A stretch of 64,000 nt of DNA, from contig NZ_WOTO01000009.1 in NCBI RefSeq assembly GCF_010993775.1, positions 124,001-188,000 of the forward strand, given 5' to 3'. The notes below the pieces were generated by a model. That model searched no databases, had not been told where the DNA came from, and was given only the letters and a program-made list of their open reading frames with translations. The position numbers and the translations under genes were made by a program. This document shows, piece after piece, positions 9,494 to 18,279 of the stretch. The stretch is from Fodinicola feengrottensis (GTDB lineage: Bacteria; Actinomycetota; Actinomycetes; Mycobacteriales; HKI-0501). Every line of letters begins with the position of its first letter. Position 1 is the first letter of the stretch.

Positions 9494-9522
9494 GTTTGCG
9501 CACCCGCGGGTGTGAGATATCC

Positions 9523-10272
9523 CTACCGCCCGCCAGCGACTCGCAGGATGGCGCCGGTCGTGTACGAGGCCTCGTCCGACAGCAGCAGCCAGCAGATCGC
9601 CGCCGCGATCTCGTCCGGATCGGCGGCGCGCCCGATCGGCAGCGTCGGGGCCATCCGCTCGATCCGGCCCGGATCGCCGGCCTCCGCGTGGAGTGTCGTC
9701 GCCACCAGGCCCGGCGCCACCGCGTTCACCCGGATCCCCTGCCCGCCGACTTCCTTGGACAGCCCCATAGTGAAGGCATCGACTGCGGCTTTGCTTGCCG
9801 CATAATGCACGTACTCGCCAGGACTGCCTAAAGTGGCGGCCCCGGAAGACAAGTTGACGATGGCGCCGCCACTGCCGCCACGTTCAGTGGACATGATCCG
9901 TACGGCCCGCTGTGCACAGAGCTGCACGCCGACAATGTTGACCTCAGCCACCCGCCGGAAGACCTCGCCGTCAAAATCGGCGAACGGGCCGAGCGGCCCG
10001 GTATACGCGGCATTGTTGACCAGCCCAGTGATCGGCCCGAGTTTTGCTGTCGCCGTCTCAAAAAGCCGATCGATGTCCGCCTCGGACCCAGTGTCGGCCT
10101 GGACCACCAACACCGTCCCGGGTGCCAGCTCCCGTACCAGATTCTCGGCCGACTCCTCGTCTTGCCGGTAGCTGACACACACCACGTGCCCCGCCGCCAC
10201 CAACCGGCGCGCCGTCGCCGCCCCGATTCCCCGAGTCCCACCCGTCACCATTGTCACCTTGGTCATGATCAC
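9523..10272 (-). CDS. SDR-family oxidoreductase
   Basis: A 249-residue classical SDR. The glycine motif is VTGGTRGIGAATARRL, the structural NNA motif is GLVNNAAYTGP, and the catalytic Ser and Tyr-x-x-x-Lys are in VNLSSGAATLGSPGEYVHYA and YAASKAAVDAF. The conserved PG motif APGLVATTL is present. The C-terminus AGGR lacks the usual final extension but length is normal. Starts at 10272 or, more likely, the Met at 10266 (MTKVTM). Substrate unknown; closest in feel to glucose/3-oxoacyl-dehydrogenase-like SDRs. The 200 bp upstream are shared with the divergent small gene at 10470. Confidence 0.8.
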   Translation of the reverse strand: MIMTKVTMVTGGTRGIGAATARRLVAAGHVVCVSYRQDEESAENLVRELAPGTVLVVQADTGSEADIDRLFETATAKLGPITGLVNNAAYTGPLGPFADFDGEVFRRVAEVNIVGVQLCAQRAVRIMSTERGGSGGAIVNLSSGAATLGSPGEYVHYAASKAAVDAFTMGLSKEVGGQGIRVNAVAPGLVATTLHAEAGDPGRIERMAPTLPIGRAADPDEIAAAICWLLLSDEASYTTGAILRVAGGR

Positions 10273-10469
10273 GACGGTATACGGCCGGTCACTTGACTAT
10301 CCAACGATGTCGCACGCACGTACCGAACTTTTTCCGATCGCACCGCGGCGGCAAGGTCGGCGGGGTCCAAGCAGGATCCAGTAGCGACTGCCAGCGCGCG
10401 CGGCCAATCCGGCCGTACGTCAGTATTGGTCCGCACACTCGGCAGCTTGCCGGCGGATGAAGGAGCAGC

Positions 10470-10658
10470 ATGGCTGGGACGTTTGAGATCTTCGTGGACA
10501 AGGGCGGGAAGTTCCGGTTCCGGCTGCGGGCCGGCAACAACGCGGTCGTCGCGGCTGGCAGCGAAGGTTACGCCAGCGCGGGCGACGCGCAGCGAGGCGC
10601 TGAGGCCGCGCAGCGGGCCGCCGACGGCGCCGACATCGTGGACCTGTCCGGCAGCTGA
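10470..10658 (+). CDS. DUF1508 (YegP-like) small protein
   Basis: A complete 62-residue protein beginning MAGTFEIFVDKGGKFRFRL. The pattern F-K-G-FRFRL, then AGNNAVVAAGSEGY and a helical GDAQRGAEA tail is that of the DUF1508/YegP family, small cytoplasmic beta-beta-beta-alpha proteins of unknown function, often with two repeats; here there is one. An AAGGAGCAGC ribosome-binding site lies just ahead of the ATG. It is followed 50 bp later by the histidine phosphatase gene. Confidence 0.8.
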   Translation: MAGTFEIFVDKGGKFRFRLRAGNNAVVAAGSEGYASAGDAQRGAEAAQRAADGADIVDLSGS

Positions 10659-10710
10659 GTCGCCGTAAATGGCGTGCGACCGACGGCGTACGCCAGCATG
10701 ATGCACCGAT

Positions 10711-11317
10711 ATGACGGTCATTCATTTTGTGCAGCATGCCGAAAAACAGTCGACCGCCGGCGATCCGGGACTGACTGAACATGGTCATCGTCAGGCGGCG
10801 AATGCCGCCGCGCAGTTCCGCAGCCTCGGGATCACCAATCTCTACAGCAGTCCCCTGCGACGCGCGCTGGAGACAGCACGTCCGTTCGCCTCCGCAACCG
10901 GTCGGACGATATGTCAGGACGAGTCCTTGCGTGAGCGGATGAACTGGGACGGACTGCTGGCCAGGTCCGACTTTCTCTCGGACTGGAACAGGTCGACGCG
11001 CGATCGCGACTATTGCCGCGCGCGTCGGCGAATCATCACGAGCCGCCGGGGAACGCCTTCGATCGTTCGTCTTGAGCGTCCAGGACATCCCGGGCCTGGT
11101 CGTCGTGGTCACTCACGGCGGCGTGACGGTAGATCTTCTCCGTACGCTTCTCGGCGATGACAACCTGCCGCCGAGTCTGATCGCGGATGGCGTACCTCCG
11201 TGCGCCATTACCACCCTCGACGGCCTCCAAGTCACCTCGCTGCCGTTCAAGGCGCCCACCGGGAGGGAACTCGTAGCACGAAACCCGAACTGCGGGCCCG
11301 ACGAGACTACGTTTTAA
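10711..11317 (+). CDS. Histidine phosphatase superfamily protein (frameshifted)
   Basis: A phosphoglycerate-mutase-like phosphohydrolase of about 200 residues. The N-terminal motif is HFVQHAEKQ; the family consensus is (L/V)xRHGE, so the usual Arg before the catalytic His is Gln here, which is unusual. SSPLRRALETARPFA follows, and the second catalytic His region VVVVTHGGVTVDLLR lies in another frame. The two frames join near 11020 in a GCGCGCG repeat, giving RVGESSRAAGERLRSFVLSV in the joined frame. It slightly overlaps the convergent hydrolase gene at its end. The substrate cannot be predicted. Confidence 0.7.
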
Positions 11318-12227
11318 CCGTCCCGTAGACCATTTTCCGGATTGGCGCGGCGACCACGTGTGGGCGTTCCATCATCAGCATGTGGCCGTGTGTCCGGCTC
11401 GACGTGCAGGGTCGCGGACGGGATGGAGTCGGCCAGCTCGCGGCTGTGCCGGACCGGTGTCAGCACATCGTTTCGGCCCACCACGACGGCAACTTGCGCA
11501 CCGGCGAGCGCGATCAGCTGGGATCGGTTGTCGTACGCCAATAACGCCGGATAGAGATCCACGATCGTACGAGCCGGCGTCGCGTGGATCATCTCGGCGC
11601 AGGCGCGTACGGCCGAGGCGGGCGCCGCCGGGCCGAACCCGACTCGCTGGAGTTGTCGCTGGTGTATCCGGTATTTCGGTGGCAGCAAACGACGAGCCCG
11701 GTCGATGCCGCCCGGATATCGCTGACCCACCGCCAGCAGCGGTGCCGGCAGGTTTCGGGCTAGGTGGGCGAAACGGCCGCGCCGCGGGTGCCGGTCAGCC
11801 AGGCCGCCGGCGGCGGTGCTCACCAGCACAACGCCGGTCACCCGCTCCTGGATATACGAGGGGTGCGCGGCGGCCAGAGCCATCACGGTCATGCCACCCA
11901 TCGACATTCCGGCGAGCACCACCGGCCCGGTCGGCGCCACCGCTTCCAGGACCGCATAAAGGTCCTCGCCGAGCCGGTCGACCGTCACCGGCGAGGTGTT
12001 TCCCCAGGTGGACTGGCCATGCCCGCGCTGGTCGTACGGACGAAACGGGTGCCGCCGACGTCCTCGTCATGGGCGAGCGAGCGTAGTGATCGGAGTACGG
12101 GCGTCCACGACTGGGCGCGCAACGTCCAGCCGTGCGCGAAAACCACCGTGACCGCGCCGTCCGGGTCGCCGGTGATGTCCACGTGCAGGCGGGCGCCGTC
12201 GTCCGTACGCACAGTGCGGACGCGCAT
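11307..12227 (-). CDS. Alpha/beta hydrolase (two frameshifts)
   Basis: A serine hydrolase of the alpha/beta fold, about 306 residues when frames are joined. The N-terminal frame starts MRVRTVRTDDGARLHVDITG and has the oxyanion-hole motif FAHGWTLRAQSW. After a one-base loss near 12040 the protein continues as YDQRGHGQSTWGN and then the nucleophile elbow LAGMSMGGMTVMAL. The acid and histidine regions are VVVGRNDVLTP and, after a second frame change near 11395, DTGHMLMMERP. The true stop is then the TAG at 11309-11307 rather than the one at 11314. It overlaps the start region of the SDR upstream (start 12227, SDR stop 12229), so the two are co-transcribed. Confidence 0.75.
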
Positions 12228-12228
12228 G

Positions 12229-12981
12229 TCAGACGCCGCCGCGCAGGGTGATCCCGCCGTCCAGGACCAGGGTCTGTCCGGTGATCCAGCCGGCCCGGTC
12301 GGAGGCGAGGAACGCGACCGCGGCGGCCACATCCTCCGACTCTCCGAGCCGCTTCAACGGGTACGCGGCGGCCACGCCGGCCTCGTCCGCCGCGTAGAGC
12401 TTCTCGGCGAACCTGGTCTTGACGACCGCAGGCGCCACGGCGTTCACCCGTACCGAAGGCGCCAGCTCCAGCGCCAGCTCCTGGGTGACGTGGATCAACG
12501 CGGCCTTGCTGGCGCCGTACGTGCCGATGCCCGGCGCCGGCCGCAGCCCGCCGAGCGAGGCGATGTTGACGATCGAGCCGCCGTTGTCGGCCATCCATGC
12601 CTTGTACGCGCGGCTCGCCCAGGCCATCGCGGCGAAGACGTTGACCTCGAAGATCTTGGCGACCGCGGCCGGCTCGATGTCGACCATCCGGCCGAAGACC
12701 GGGTTGGTGCCGGTGTTGTTGACCAGCACGTCGAGGCTGCCGAACGTCTTGATAACCGTCTCGACCACCTCGGCCTGGTGCTCCGGGTCGTGCGCCTTGC
12801 CAGCGATGCCGATCGCGTTCTCCGGACCGCCCAACTGGTCCACCGCGGCCGCGAGCGGCTCAGCCGAGCGCGCCGTGACACACACCTTCGCCCCGTTATC
12901 GACCAGTTCCTGCGCGACCGCCAGCCCGATTCCCCGGCTGGCTCCGGTCACCACGGCCACTTTCCCGTCGAACGAGCCCAT
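12229..12981 (-). CDS. SDR-family oxidoreductase
   Basis: A 250-residue classical SDR starting MGSFDGKVAVVTGASRGIGL. Cofactor glycine motif TGASRGIG, NNTG in place of NNAG (VLVNNTGTNP), catalytic Ser in VNIASLGG and Tyr-Lys in YGASKAALIHVTQ are present, and the C-terminus AGWITGQTLVLDGGITLRGG is typical. The variant with Thr in NNTG is seen in some mycobacterial and Streptomyces SDRs, so it is not a defect. The start at 12981 is preferred over 13038 because the family begins just before the glycine motif. Two bases separate its stop from the start of the alpha/beta hydrolase, suggesting an operon. Confidence 0.82.
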   Translation of the reverse strand: MGSFDGKVAVVTGASRGIGLAVAQELVDNGAKVCVTARSAEPLAAAVDQLGGPENAIGIAGKAHDPEHQAEVVETVIKTFGSLDVLVNNTGTNPVFGRMVDIEPAAVAKIFEVNVFAAMAWASRAYKAWMADNGGSIVNIASLGGLRPAPGIGTYGASKAALIHVTQELALELAPSVRVNAVAPAVVKTRFAEKLYAADEAGVAAAYPLKRLGESEDVAAAVAFLASDRAGWITGQTLVLDGGITLRGGV

Positions 12982-13081
12982 GCCACCCCTCACGCTCACT
13001 ACCGCTTGGTAACACCTGACGGTAACCCGCCACCGCACGCCGCCGCGACAGACCGCCCGATACGGTCAGTACGCTGCCCAG

Positions 13082-14164
13082 ATGGCCTTAGATCATCGCT
13101 CGAGAATGAGCACGCTGGCGGCTGTCCTTATCGCCGCCCTCACGCTCGCAGCGTGTTCCAATGGCACCGCGTCACCGCCCAAGCAGACCGTCAGCCCCAA
13201 GGTCGCCGCCGCGGCGAGCCCGTCGACGGACCCCGGTGCCCCGATCACGATCTCTTTCGCCGGAGATGTCCATTTTACTGGGCGTACGGCCAAACTGCTC
13301 GACGACCCGAGCACCGCCTTCGGCTCGATCGCGACGCAGTTCCAGTCCACCGACCTCGCGCTGGTCAACCTGGAGACGGCCGTGACGACCGGCGGGACGC
13401 CACAGCCCAAGCAGTTCGCCTTCCGTACGCCCGGCACCGCCTTCGACGCACTCAAGGCGGCCGGCATCGACGCCGCCGTGATGGCGAACAACCACGCGCT
13501 GGACTACGGGCAGACCGGCCTCGCGCAGACGCTCGCCGAGTCCAGGAAGCGGAACTACCCGGTGATCGGCATCGGACACAACGCCGATGAGGCATGGGCG
13601 CCGTGGATCGTGAACGTACGCGGCACGAAGATCGCGTTCATCGCGGTCAGCCAGCTGCACGAGCTCTCCGATGTCTGGACCGCCACCGACACCCGGGCCG
13701 GCGAGGCTTCGGCGTACGTGAACCTGCCTCGTACGATCGCCGCCGTCAAGGCCGCCCGCAAGGAGGCCGACGTGGTGATCGTCTACGTGCATGGCGGCAC
13801 CGAGGGCCAGCAGTGCGCGACGCCCGCGCAGAAAACGCTCGCCAAACAACTGTCCGACGCCGGCGCTGACGCGTACATCGAGACGCACGCCCACCTGCTG
13901 CTTGGCGACGGGTGGATGGGCAAGACCTTCGTGGAGTACGGGCTCGGCAACTTCCTCTGGTGGCAGGACAACGCGCTCAGCAACGACACCGGGGTCCTGA
14001 AGGTCACGATCAAGGACAAGAAGGTGACCGGTGGTCAGTTCACCCCGGCACACATCACCAGCACCGGCCAGCCGGTAGTGGCGACCGGCTCCGAAGCGAC
14101 CCGTATAACCGACAAGTTCGACGCGCTGCACGCCTGCACCGGCCTCGCCCCATCGCCGAGCTAG
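13082..14164 (+). CDS. CapA/PgsA-family lipoprotein
   Basis: A 360-residue protein with an N-terminal lipoprotein signal (STLAAVLIAALTLAACSNG; lipobox LAAC, Cys near residue 25), a Ser/Pro/Ala-rich linker, then a metallophosphatase-like CapA domain: ISFAGDVHFTGR, LVNLETAVT, MANNHALDYGQTGL and ETHAHLLLGDGWMGKTFVEY. CapA-type proteins take part in poly-gamma-glutamate capsule synthesis or export in Firmicutes; in actinomycetes the role is unproven and no PgsBC partners are present here. Being a lipoprotein it would sit outside the membrane. Its stop codon overlaps that of the convergent lgt gene. Confidence 0.85.
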   Translation: MALDHRSRMSTLAAVLIAALTLAACSNGTASPPKQTVSPKVAAAASPSTDPGAPITISFAGDVHFTGRTAKLLDDPSTAFGSIATQFQSTDLALVNLETAVTTGGTPQPKQFAFRTPGTAFDALKAAGIDAAVMANNHALDYGQTGLAQTLAESRKRNYPVIGIGHNADEAWAPWIVNVRGTKIAFIAVSQLHELSDVWTATDTRAGEASAYVNLPRTIAAVKAARKEADVVIVYVHGGTEGQQCATPAQKTLAKQLSDAGADAYIETHAHLLLGDGWMGKTFVEYGLGNFLWWQDNALSNDTGVLKVTIKDKKVTGGQFTPAHITSTGQPVVATGSEATRITDKFDALHACTGLAPSPS

Positions 14165-14974
14165 GCCTCTTCGACGACTTTTGGTCGCTCCCGTTTCCAG
14201 AGGAAATAAGCCAAAGCAGCGACGAAGACGACCACCGAGGTGAAGTCGTTGAGCCGGATCCCGAGGAAGTGGTTGACGTGGTCCGTGCGCAGTGCCTCGA
14301 CCCAGAACCGGCCGACGGTGTACGCCATCACGTACAGGGCGAAGGCCTGACCACGGCCGAGCTTGAACCGTTTGTCGGCCCAGATGACCAGGAAACCGAC
14401 GCCGACATCCCACAGCAGCTCGTACAGGAAGGTCGGGTGGTACGTGCCCGGCAGCGTGCCGATGGCGTGGCCGGTGGCCGGGTCCAGTTGGTGCACGACC
14501 AAGCCCCACGGCAGGCTGGTCGGTCCACCGTAGAGTTCGTTGTTGAACCAGTTGCCAAGCCGCCCGATGCCCTGCGCGAAGACCAGCCCGGGGGCGACCG
14601 CGTCGGCGACCAGCGCGAACGACAGCCCGAGGCGGCGGCACGCGATCCACGCGCCAAGACCGCCGAGCACCACCGCGCCCCAGATGCCCAGGCCGCCCTT
14701 CCAGATCGCCAGCGCGTTCCACGGGTTCTGGCCGGCGGCGAAATACAGCTCGGGGTCGGTGACGACGTGGTAGATCCGGCCACCGATGATGCCCAGCGGC
14801 ACCGCCCACAGGGCGATCTCGGTGACCGCGCCGGGCGGGCCGCCGCGGGCCGCCGCGCCGCCGGTCGGTCAGCACGACCGCGACCACGATGCCGGCGATG
14901 ATGCAGAACGCGTACGCGCGCAACGGCAGCCAGCCGAACAGGTACCAGACGTTCTGGGTGGGGCTCGGGATCAT
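14161..14974 (-). CDS. lgt: Prolipoprotein diacylglyceryl transferase (frameshifted)
   Basis: An integral membrane enzyme that attaches diacylglycerol from phosphatidylglycerol to the lipobox Cys of prolipoproteins. N-terminus MIPSPTQNVWYLFGWLPLRA; then in the second frame LGIIGGRIYHVVTDPELYF and the family signature GRLGNWFNNELYGGPT, followed by HPTFLYELLWD. The frame changes near 14850 in a GC-rich stretch; one base corrects it to GPPGAVTEIALWAVPLG. Lgt is essential or important in most bacteria, so a sequencing error is far more likely than inactivation. About 271 residues, slightly short for actinobacteria, which often add a C-terminal tail. Confidence 0.9.
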
Positions 14975-15069
14975 GCCCCGAACGTACGACCTACGCGGCC
15001 CCGCCGCGGGCACCTCCCCCTCCGAATGACTCAGGTGCCCGCGGTGGGTGCTCAGTGTGCAAGAGGTGT

Positions 15070-15084
15070 CTTGCGATACGCAAG
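15070..15084. promoter_or_regulatory. TetR-type operator candidate
   Basis: CTTGCG-ATA-CGCAAG, a perfect 15-nt palindrome located 16 bp upstream of the ATG of the TetR gene at 15100, well placed for autorepression. Confidence 0.55.
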
Positions 15085-15099
15085 AGTAACGTCGTACCA

Positions 15100-15717
15100 A
15101 TGGCAGCCGGGACACGTGAGCGGATCATCGACGCCGCGCTCCGGCTGTTCGGCGAGCGAGGGGTCGCCGCCACGCCGGTGACCGCGATCGAGGCGGCCGC
15201 CGGGCTGGCCTCGGGCAGCGGCAGCTTCTATCGCCATTTCAAAGACAAGAACGAGCTGCTGCTGGCTGTGATCGAGCGGGAAATGGCGCGGGTGAAGAAA
15301 AACCTGCCGCAGCTCGCCGACCTGCCGCGCGGCGACGATCGCTCGGCCGCGCCACTGGCCGCGCAGTTGATGAGCGACCTGGACTTTCTGGCCGACCTGC
15401 GGCCGATGATGGCCATCCTGATGTGGGAGCGGGGACATCCCAGCGAGCTGTCCACCAAGGTCCGCGGCGCGATGGTGGAGCGGGGCGTCGAGCTTGGGGT
15501 CGCCGACCTGCTCGTGCAGTCCCGTACCCCGGCCGTCAAGGACGATCTCGAGGCCGCCGCGACCGTGATGATGTATGCGATGGTCGGCTATTTTCTCGCC
15601 ACCGACTTCTTCGGCGCCGCCGCGGGCGGCGTCAGCGCCGAACGTTTCACCACCACGCTGGCACGGCTGATGGTCGACCCGGCGGACATCGGGCACAGCC
15701 CACCCCGTGACGTTTGA
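15100..15717 (+). CDS. TetR-family regulator
   Basis: A complete 205-residue regulator. The DNA-binding part is RERIIDAALRLFGERGVAAT, then VTAIEAAAGLASGSGSFYRH, which is a standard TetR helix-turn-helix. The C-terminal domain is helical (LMSDLDFLADLRPMMAILMW, MMYAMVGYFLATDFFG) and would bind an unknown ligand. The start at 15100 (MAAGTRERI) is chosen over 15055 because it begins right before the first helix and a palindrome sits just upstream of it. The neighbouring alpha/beta hydrolase starts 39 bp later on the same strand and may be under the same control. Confidence 0.85.
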   Translation: MAAGTRERIIDAALRLFGERGVAATPVTAIEAAAGLASGSGSFYRHFKDKNELLLAVIEREMARVKKNLPQLADLPRGDDRSAAPLAAQLMSDLDFLADLRPMMAILMWERGHPSELSTKVRGAMVERGVELGVADLLVQSRTPAVKDDLEAAATVMMYAMVGYFLATDFFGAAAGGVSAERFTTTLARLMVDPADIGHSPPRDV

Positions 15718-15755
15718 CATGGGCGCGGCGAAGGCCGCGGTCGTACGGTCCAATC

Positions 15756-16898
15756 ATGAGAAATCGAAACGCCATTCGCGCACTGGCTGGCCTGGCGGTC
15801 GCGGCACTCGCTTTCACCTGCTCGACGATCCCGGCATCCGGGGCGGCAGCACCAAAAACCGTTGGCCACCAATCCCTGAACCTGGATTTCGGCGACTTCA
15901 CCGCCAAAGCCGAGCTCGACTATCCCACCTGGCGAAAGAACGCGCCGGTGGTCGTACTCATCCCCGGGTCCAGCCCGGAAGACCTGAACGCCGACATTCC
16001 GGCCGGCCCGGACGGCAAACAGCTGTCACATATCTTCCTTGACCTGGCGAATTCGCTGACTGCCCGCGGATTCGCGGTTATGCGCTATAACAAGCACTAC
16101 GTGACGAGCATGACGCAGGTCGATTACCAGAGCTACTACACCAAACTCACTCTGCAGGGCATGCTGAAGGACGCCGGAACCGTACTCACCGCGGCGCAGA
16201 ACAATCCGCACGTCGACCGGCATCGGGTCTTCCTTTACGGCTGGAGCGAGGGAAGCACGGTCGCCGCGGCACTGGCGGCCGCACATCCCGAGCTGACTGG
16301 CATCGCGTTCCAGGGACCAGTTACCCAGTCGTGGCCGAGCCTTTTCCAGTGGCAGTACGAAATGGTCGGCGTCCCGTATCTTCGCCAATTCGCGGTGAAC
16401 GGCGGCGTCGGGTCGGACGAACTGAAGAAGGCGTCCGCCGGCAGCGGCGGTCTGGTCGCCAAGGAGATCATCCAACTGCTCGCGCCGCAGTCCTATACCG
16501 GCGGATTTCAGCATCGACCCGGCACTGGATCCCAACCACGACGGCCGGATCGACATCGACAACGAGCTGCTGCCTGCCATTCCGGGCCTGATCGCGAAGC
16601 TCGTCACCGGCCCCCTGCACATTTACGCGCCCGGCGAGGCGCTGCCCGATGTCAGCCAGGTCGCGCCGAAACTGCGGATGCCGATCCTGGTGCTGCAGGG
16701 CGGCAACGACGCGAACGTACCGGCTTCGGGCGCGGCGACCCTGAACCGGAACCTGCACCGCGACCACGTGGTCAGGATCTATCCCGGTCTTGGGCACACC
16801 CTCGGCCGGACGGCGACCCAGATCGGCGACAACTTCCAGCCGATGACCGCCCCCAACCGCAGGCAGATCTCGCCCTCTGGCTGCTCCTGCACAGCTAA
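15756..16898 (+). CDS. Secreted alpha/beta hydrolase (two compensating frameshifts)
   Basis: Starts with a signal peptide (MRNRNAIRALAGLAVAALAF, Ala-rich end near residue 34), followed by an alpha/beta-hydrolase domain: PVVVLIPGSSPEDLN, MRYNKHYVTSMTQVDY and the nucleophile elbow LYGWSEGSTVAAA. Between about 16500 and 16855 the coding frame is shifted (FSIDPALDPNHDGRIDID, then MPILVLQGGNDANVPASGA with the acid residue and YPGLGHTLGR with the catalytic His). A missing C in the C-run near 16855 restores the first frame for the final LALWLLLHS. The joined length is about 380 residues. The substrate is unknown; related secreted hydrolases are esterases or dienelactone-hydrolase-like. Confidence 0.75.
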   Translation: MRNRNAIRALAGLAVAALAFTCSTIPASGAAAPKTVGHQSLNLDFGDFTAKAELDYPTWRKNAPVVVLIPGSSPEDLNADIPAGPDGKQLSHIFLDLANSLTARGFAVMRYNKHYVTSMTQVDYQSYYTKLTLQGMLKDAGTVLTAAQNNPHVDRHRVFLYGWSEGSTVAAALAAAHPELTGIAFQGPVTQSWPSLFQWQYEMVGVPYLRQFAVNGGVGSDELKKASAGSGGLVAKEIIQLLAPQSYTGGFQHRPGTGSQPRRPDRHRQRAAACHSGPDREARHRPPAHLRARRGAARCQPGRAETADADPGAAGRQRRERTGFGRGDPEPEPAPRPRGQDLSRSWAHPRPDGDPDRRQLPADDRPQPQADLALWLLLHS

Positions 16899-17010
16899 GC
16901 CTCACTATCGAGAGTCGTCACGGCGGCTCGGCTCGCCGCCGCGACTGGGCTCGCTGGCGCGGCGTTTGCCACAGGAATCACGTCACTCGACGCCCAAAGA
17001 CACAATGTGA

Positions 17011-17031
17011 GTGCCACTCGGCGAGTGGCAC
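17011..17031. terminator. Short perfect hairpin
   Basis: GTGCCACTCG-G-CGAGTGGCAC, a 21-nt perfect palindrome in the 400-bp gene-free stretch after the hydrolase; a possible transcription terminator. Confidence 0.45.
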
Positions 17032-17111
17032 TACTTTCCGCGTCACTCGCCGAACCCGACCCGGACCTCAGTGCCTACCCCACGGCACCAGCAACTCCGA
17101 CAAACCAGGTG

Positions 17112-17285
17112 CGGCGCGAAACTGTCGTACCCACCCTGTTTTCTTACCCCCACCCAGTGAACGGGGCGGGGGGTGGGTCAGAGGCGACGGCCAAATTTTC
17201 GAAAGACATCGGTCCTCAAACCCACCCCCCACCCGTCACTGGGTGGGGGGCAAATCTGCCGGAGGGGTACGACAGTTTCGCGCCG
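17112..17285. repeat. Dispersed intergenic repeat, inverted pair (copies 2 and 3)
   Basis: Copy 2 (17112-17184) begins CGGCGCGAAACTGTCGTACC and is the reverse complement of copy 3 (17214-17285), which ends GGGTACGACAGTTTCGCGCC. Each carries its own CCCACC/GGTGGG hairpin, and about 30 bp separate them. Copy 3 matches the repeat at 8526-8596 in the same orientation. The pair fills the end of the gene-free stretch 16899-17300, just after an SGNH esterase gene's stop. Confidence 0.75.
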
Positions 17286-17300
17286 CACTGGCTTTTCTGA

Positions 17301-18100
17301 TCAGGTGGTCAGGGCGGTTTGGACGAGGTTGGCGTAGCCGACCTGGCCGTCGCGGTTGGGGTGGTAGGACTCGGTGATCGGGTCCGACAGGCCGTTGAGC
17401 CACTCGGCGGAGTCACAGATCTCGTGGCCGGTGAAAGCGGACCGCGGATCGACATAGCCGAAACCGTGGGCGCTGGCGCGACCGCTGGTTGTGGCGGCGA
17501 GCAGGTGCTGGTGTCGTTCAGCCGGGACATTTCGTCCGGGCTGATCCGGGCGCCCGCGTTGCACTGCTGGCCGTTGAAAAGTCGCGGGTAGCCAACCACC
17601 ACGACCTTCGCGTTCGGGGCCAGCGTGTGGATCTTGGTGTAGAGACCGTCGAGCACTCCCGGCAGCGTGTTGCGGATGTACGTCTGCGCCTTGTCGATGT
17701 CGCCGCCGCACGTGTACGGCCACGGCTTCGCGCATTGGGTGATCACACTGGAAAAGCCGGCGTCGTTTCCACCGACGGTCACTGTCACGTCGGCGGTGCT
17801 GGCCGACAGGCTGCCCAGCTGGTTGAGCACGTCCGGGACCCGCGCGCCCGAACAGGCGGCGAACGTCAGCGTCAGACCGAGGCGCTGCGCGTCCAGGACG
17901 GGATAGGCGTAATTCGACCGTTTGCAACTGGTGTTGTCGTACGTGTACGACCGCGTACCGACCCCTGAGCTGTAGGAATCTCCCAGTGCCGTATAGGCGG
18001 CCCCGGCGGCATGTGCGGCGCCGCTTCCCGTCATCACGCAGGCGATCGCGAGACCGCCCACCGTCATTACCCGCGCCAACCGCTGCCCGAACCGACTCAT
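17301..18100 (-). CDS. Secreted SGNH-family esterase/lipase (frameshifted)
   Basis: A GDSL/SGNH hydrolase of about 266 residues, close to the Streptomyces extracellular lipase type. It has a signal peptide (start MSRFGQRLARVMTVGGLA, cleavage likely after HAA), block I nucleophile AYTALGDSYSSGVGT, the Gly block LTFAACSGA, the Asn block VTVGGNDAGFSS and the C-terminal His block SYHPNRDGQVGY. The last block is in another frame; the switch is near 17500, where SRASAHGFGYVDPR-like sequence follows NDTSTC. The start at 18100 is preferred because it opens the signal peptide. The secreted enzyme hydrolyses ester bonds of lipids or related substrates. Confidence 0.85.
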
Positions 18101-18279
18101 GGCGAGCTCCCTGGTCGTGGAGAGGATGCCGCACAATGATGAGGTGTAAGTGAGGTGCGACACAAGACCCAATTCGGAAAATTATCTCCAAACGGGTCGG
18201 CATCCATCGCCAAAGTATGGGAGTTACACATACAAACGGCCTACAAGGCGGCCGGAATTCGTACGGCTGAAAGACTGGC

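Noticed and set aside
11764-13590. A 608-residue plus-strand open frame
   Set aside because: It is antisense to an SDR and an alpha/beta hydrolase with clear family motifs; its own translation has no motif and is Arg/Gly-rich.
13172-15115. A 647-residue minus-strand open frame antisense to capA
   Set aside because: Only the first part is the N-terminus of lgt; the remainder is a shadow of capA.
8526-17285. CRISPR-like repeats
   Set aside because: Copies are few, far apart, partly inverted and without regular spacers.
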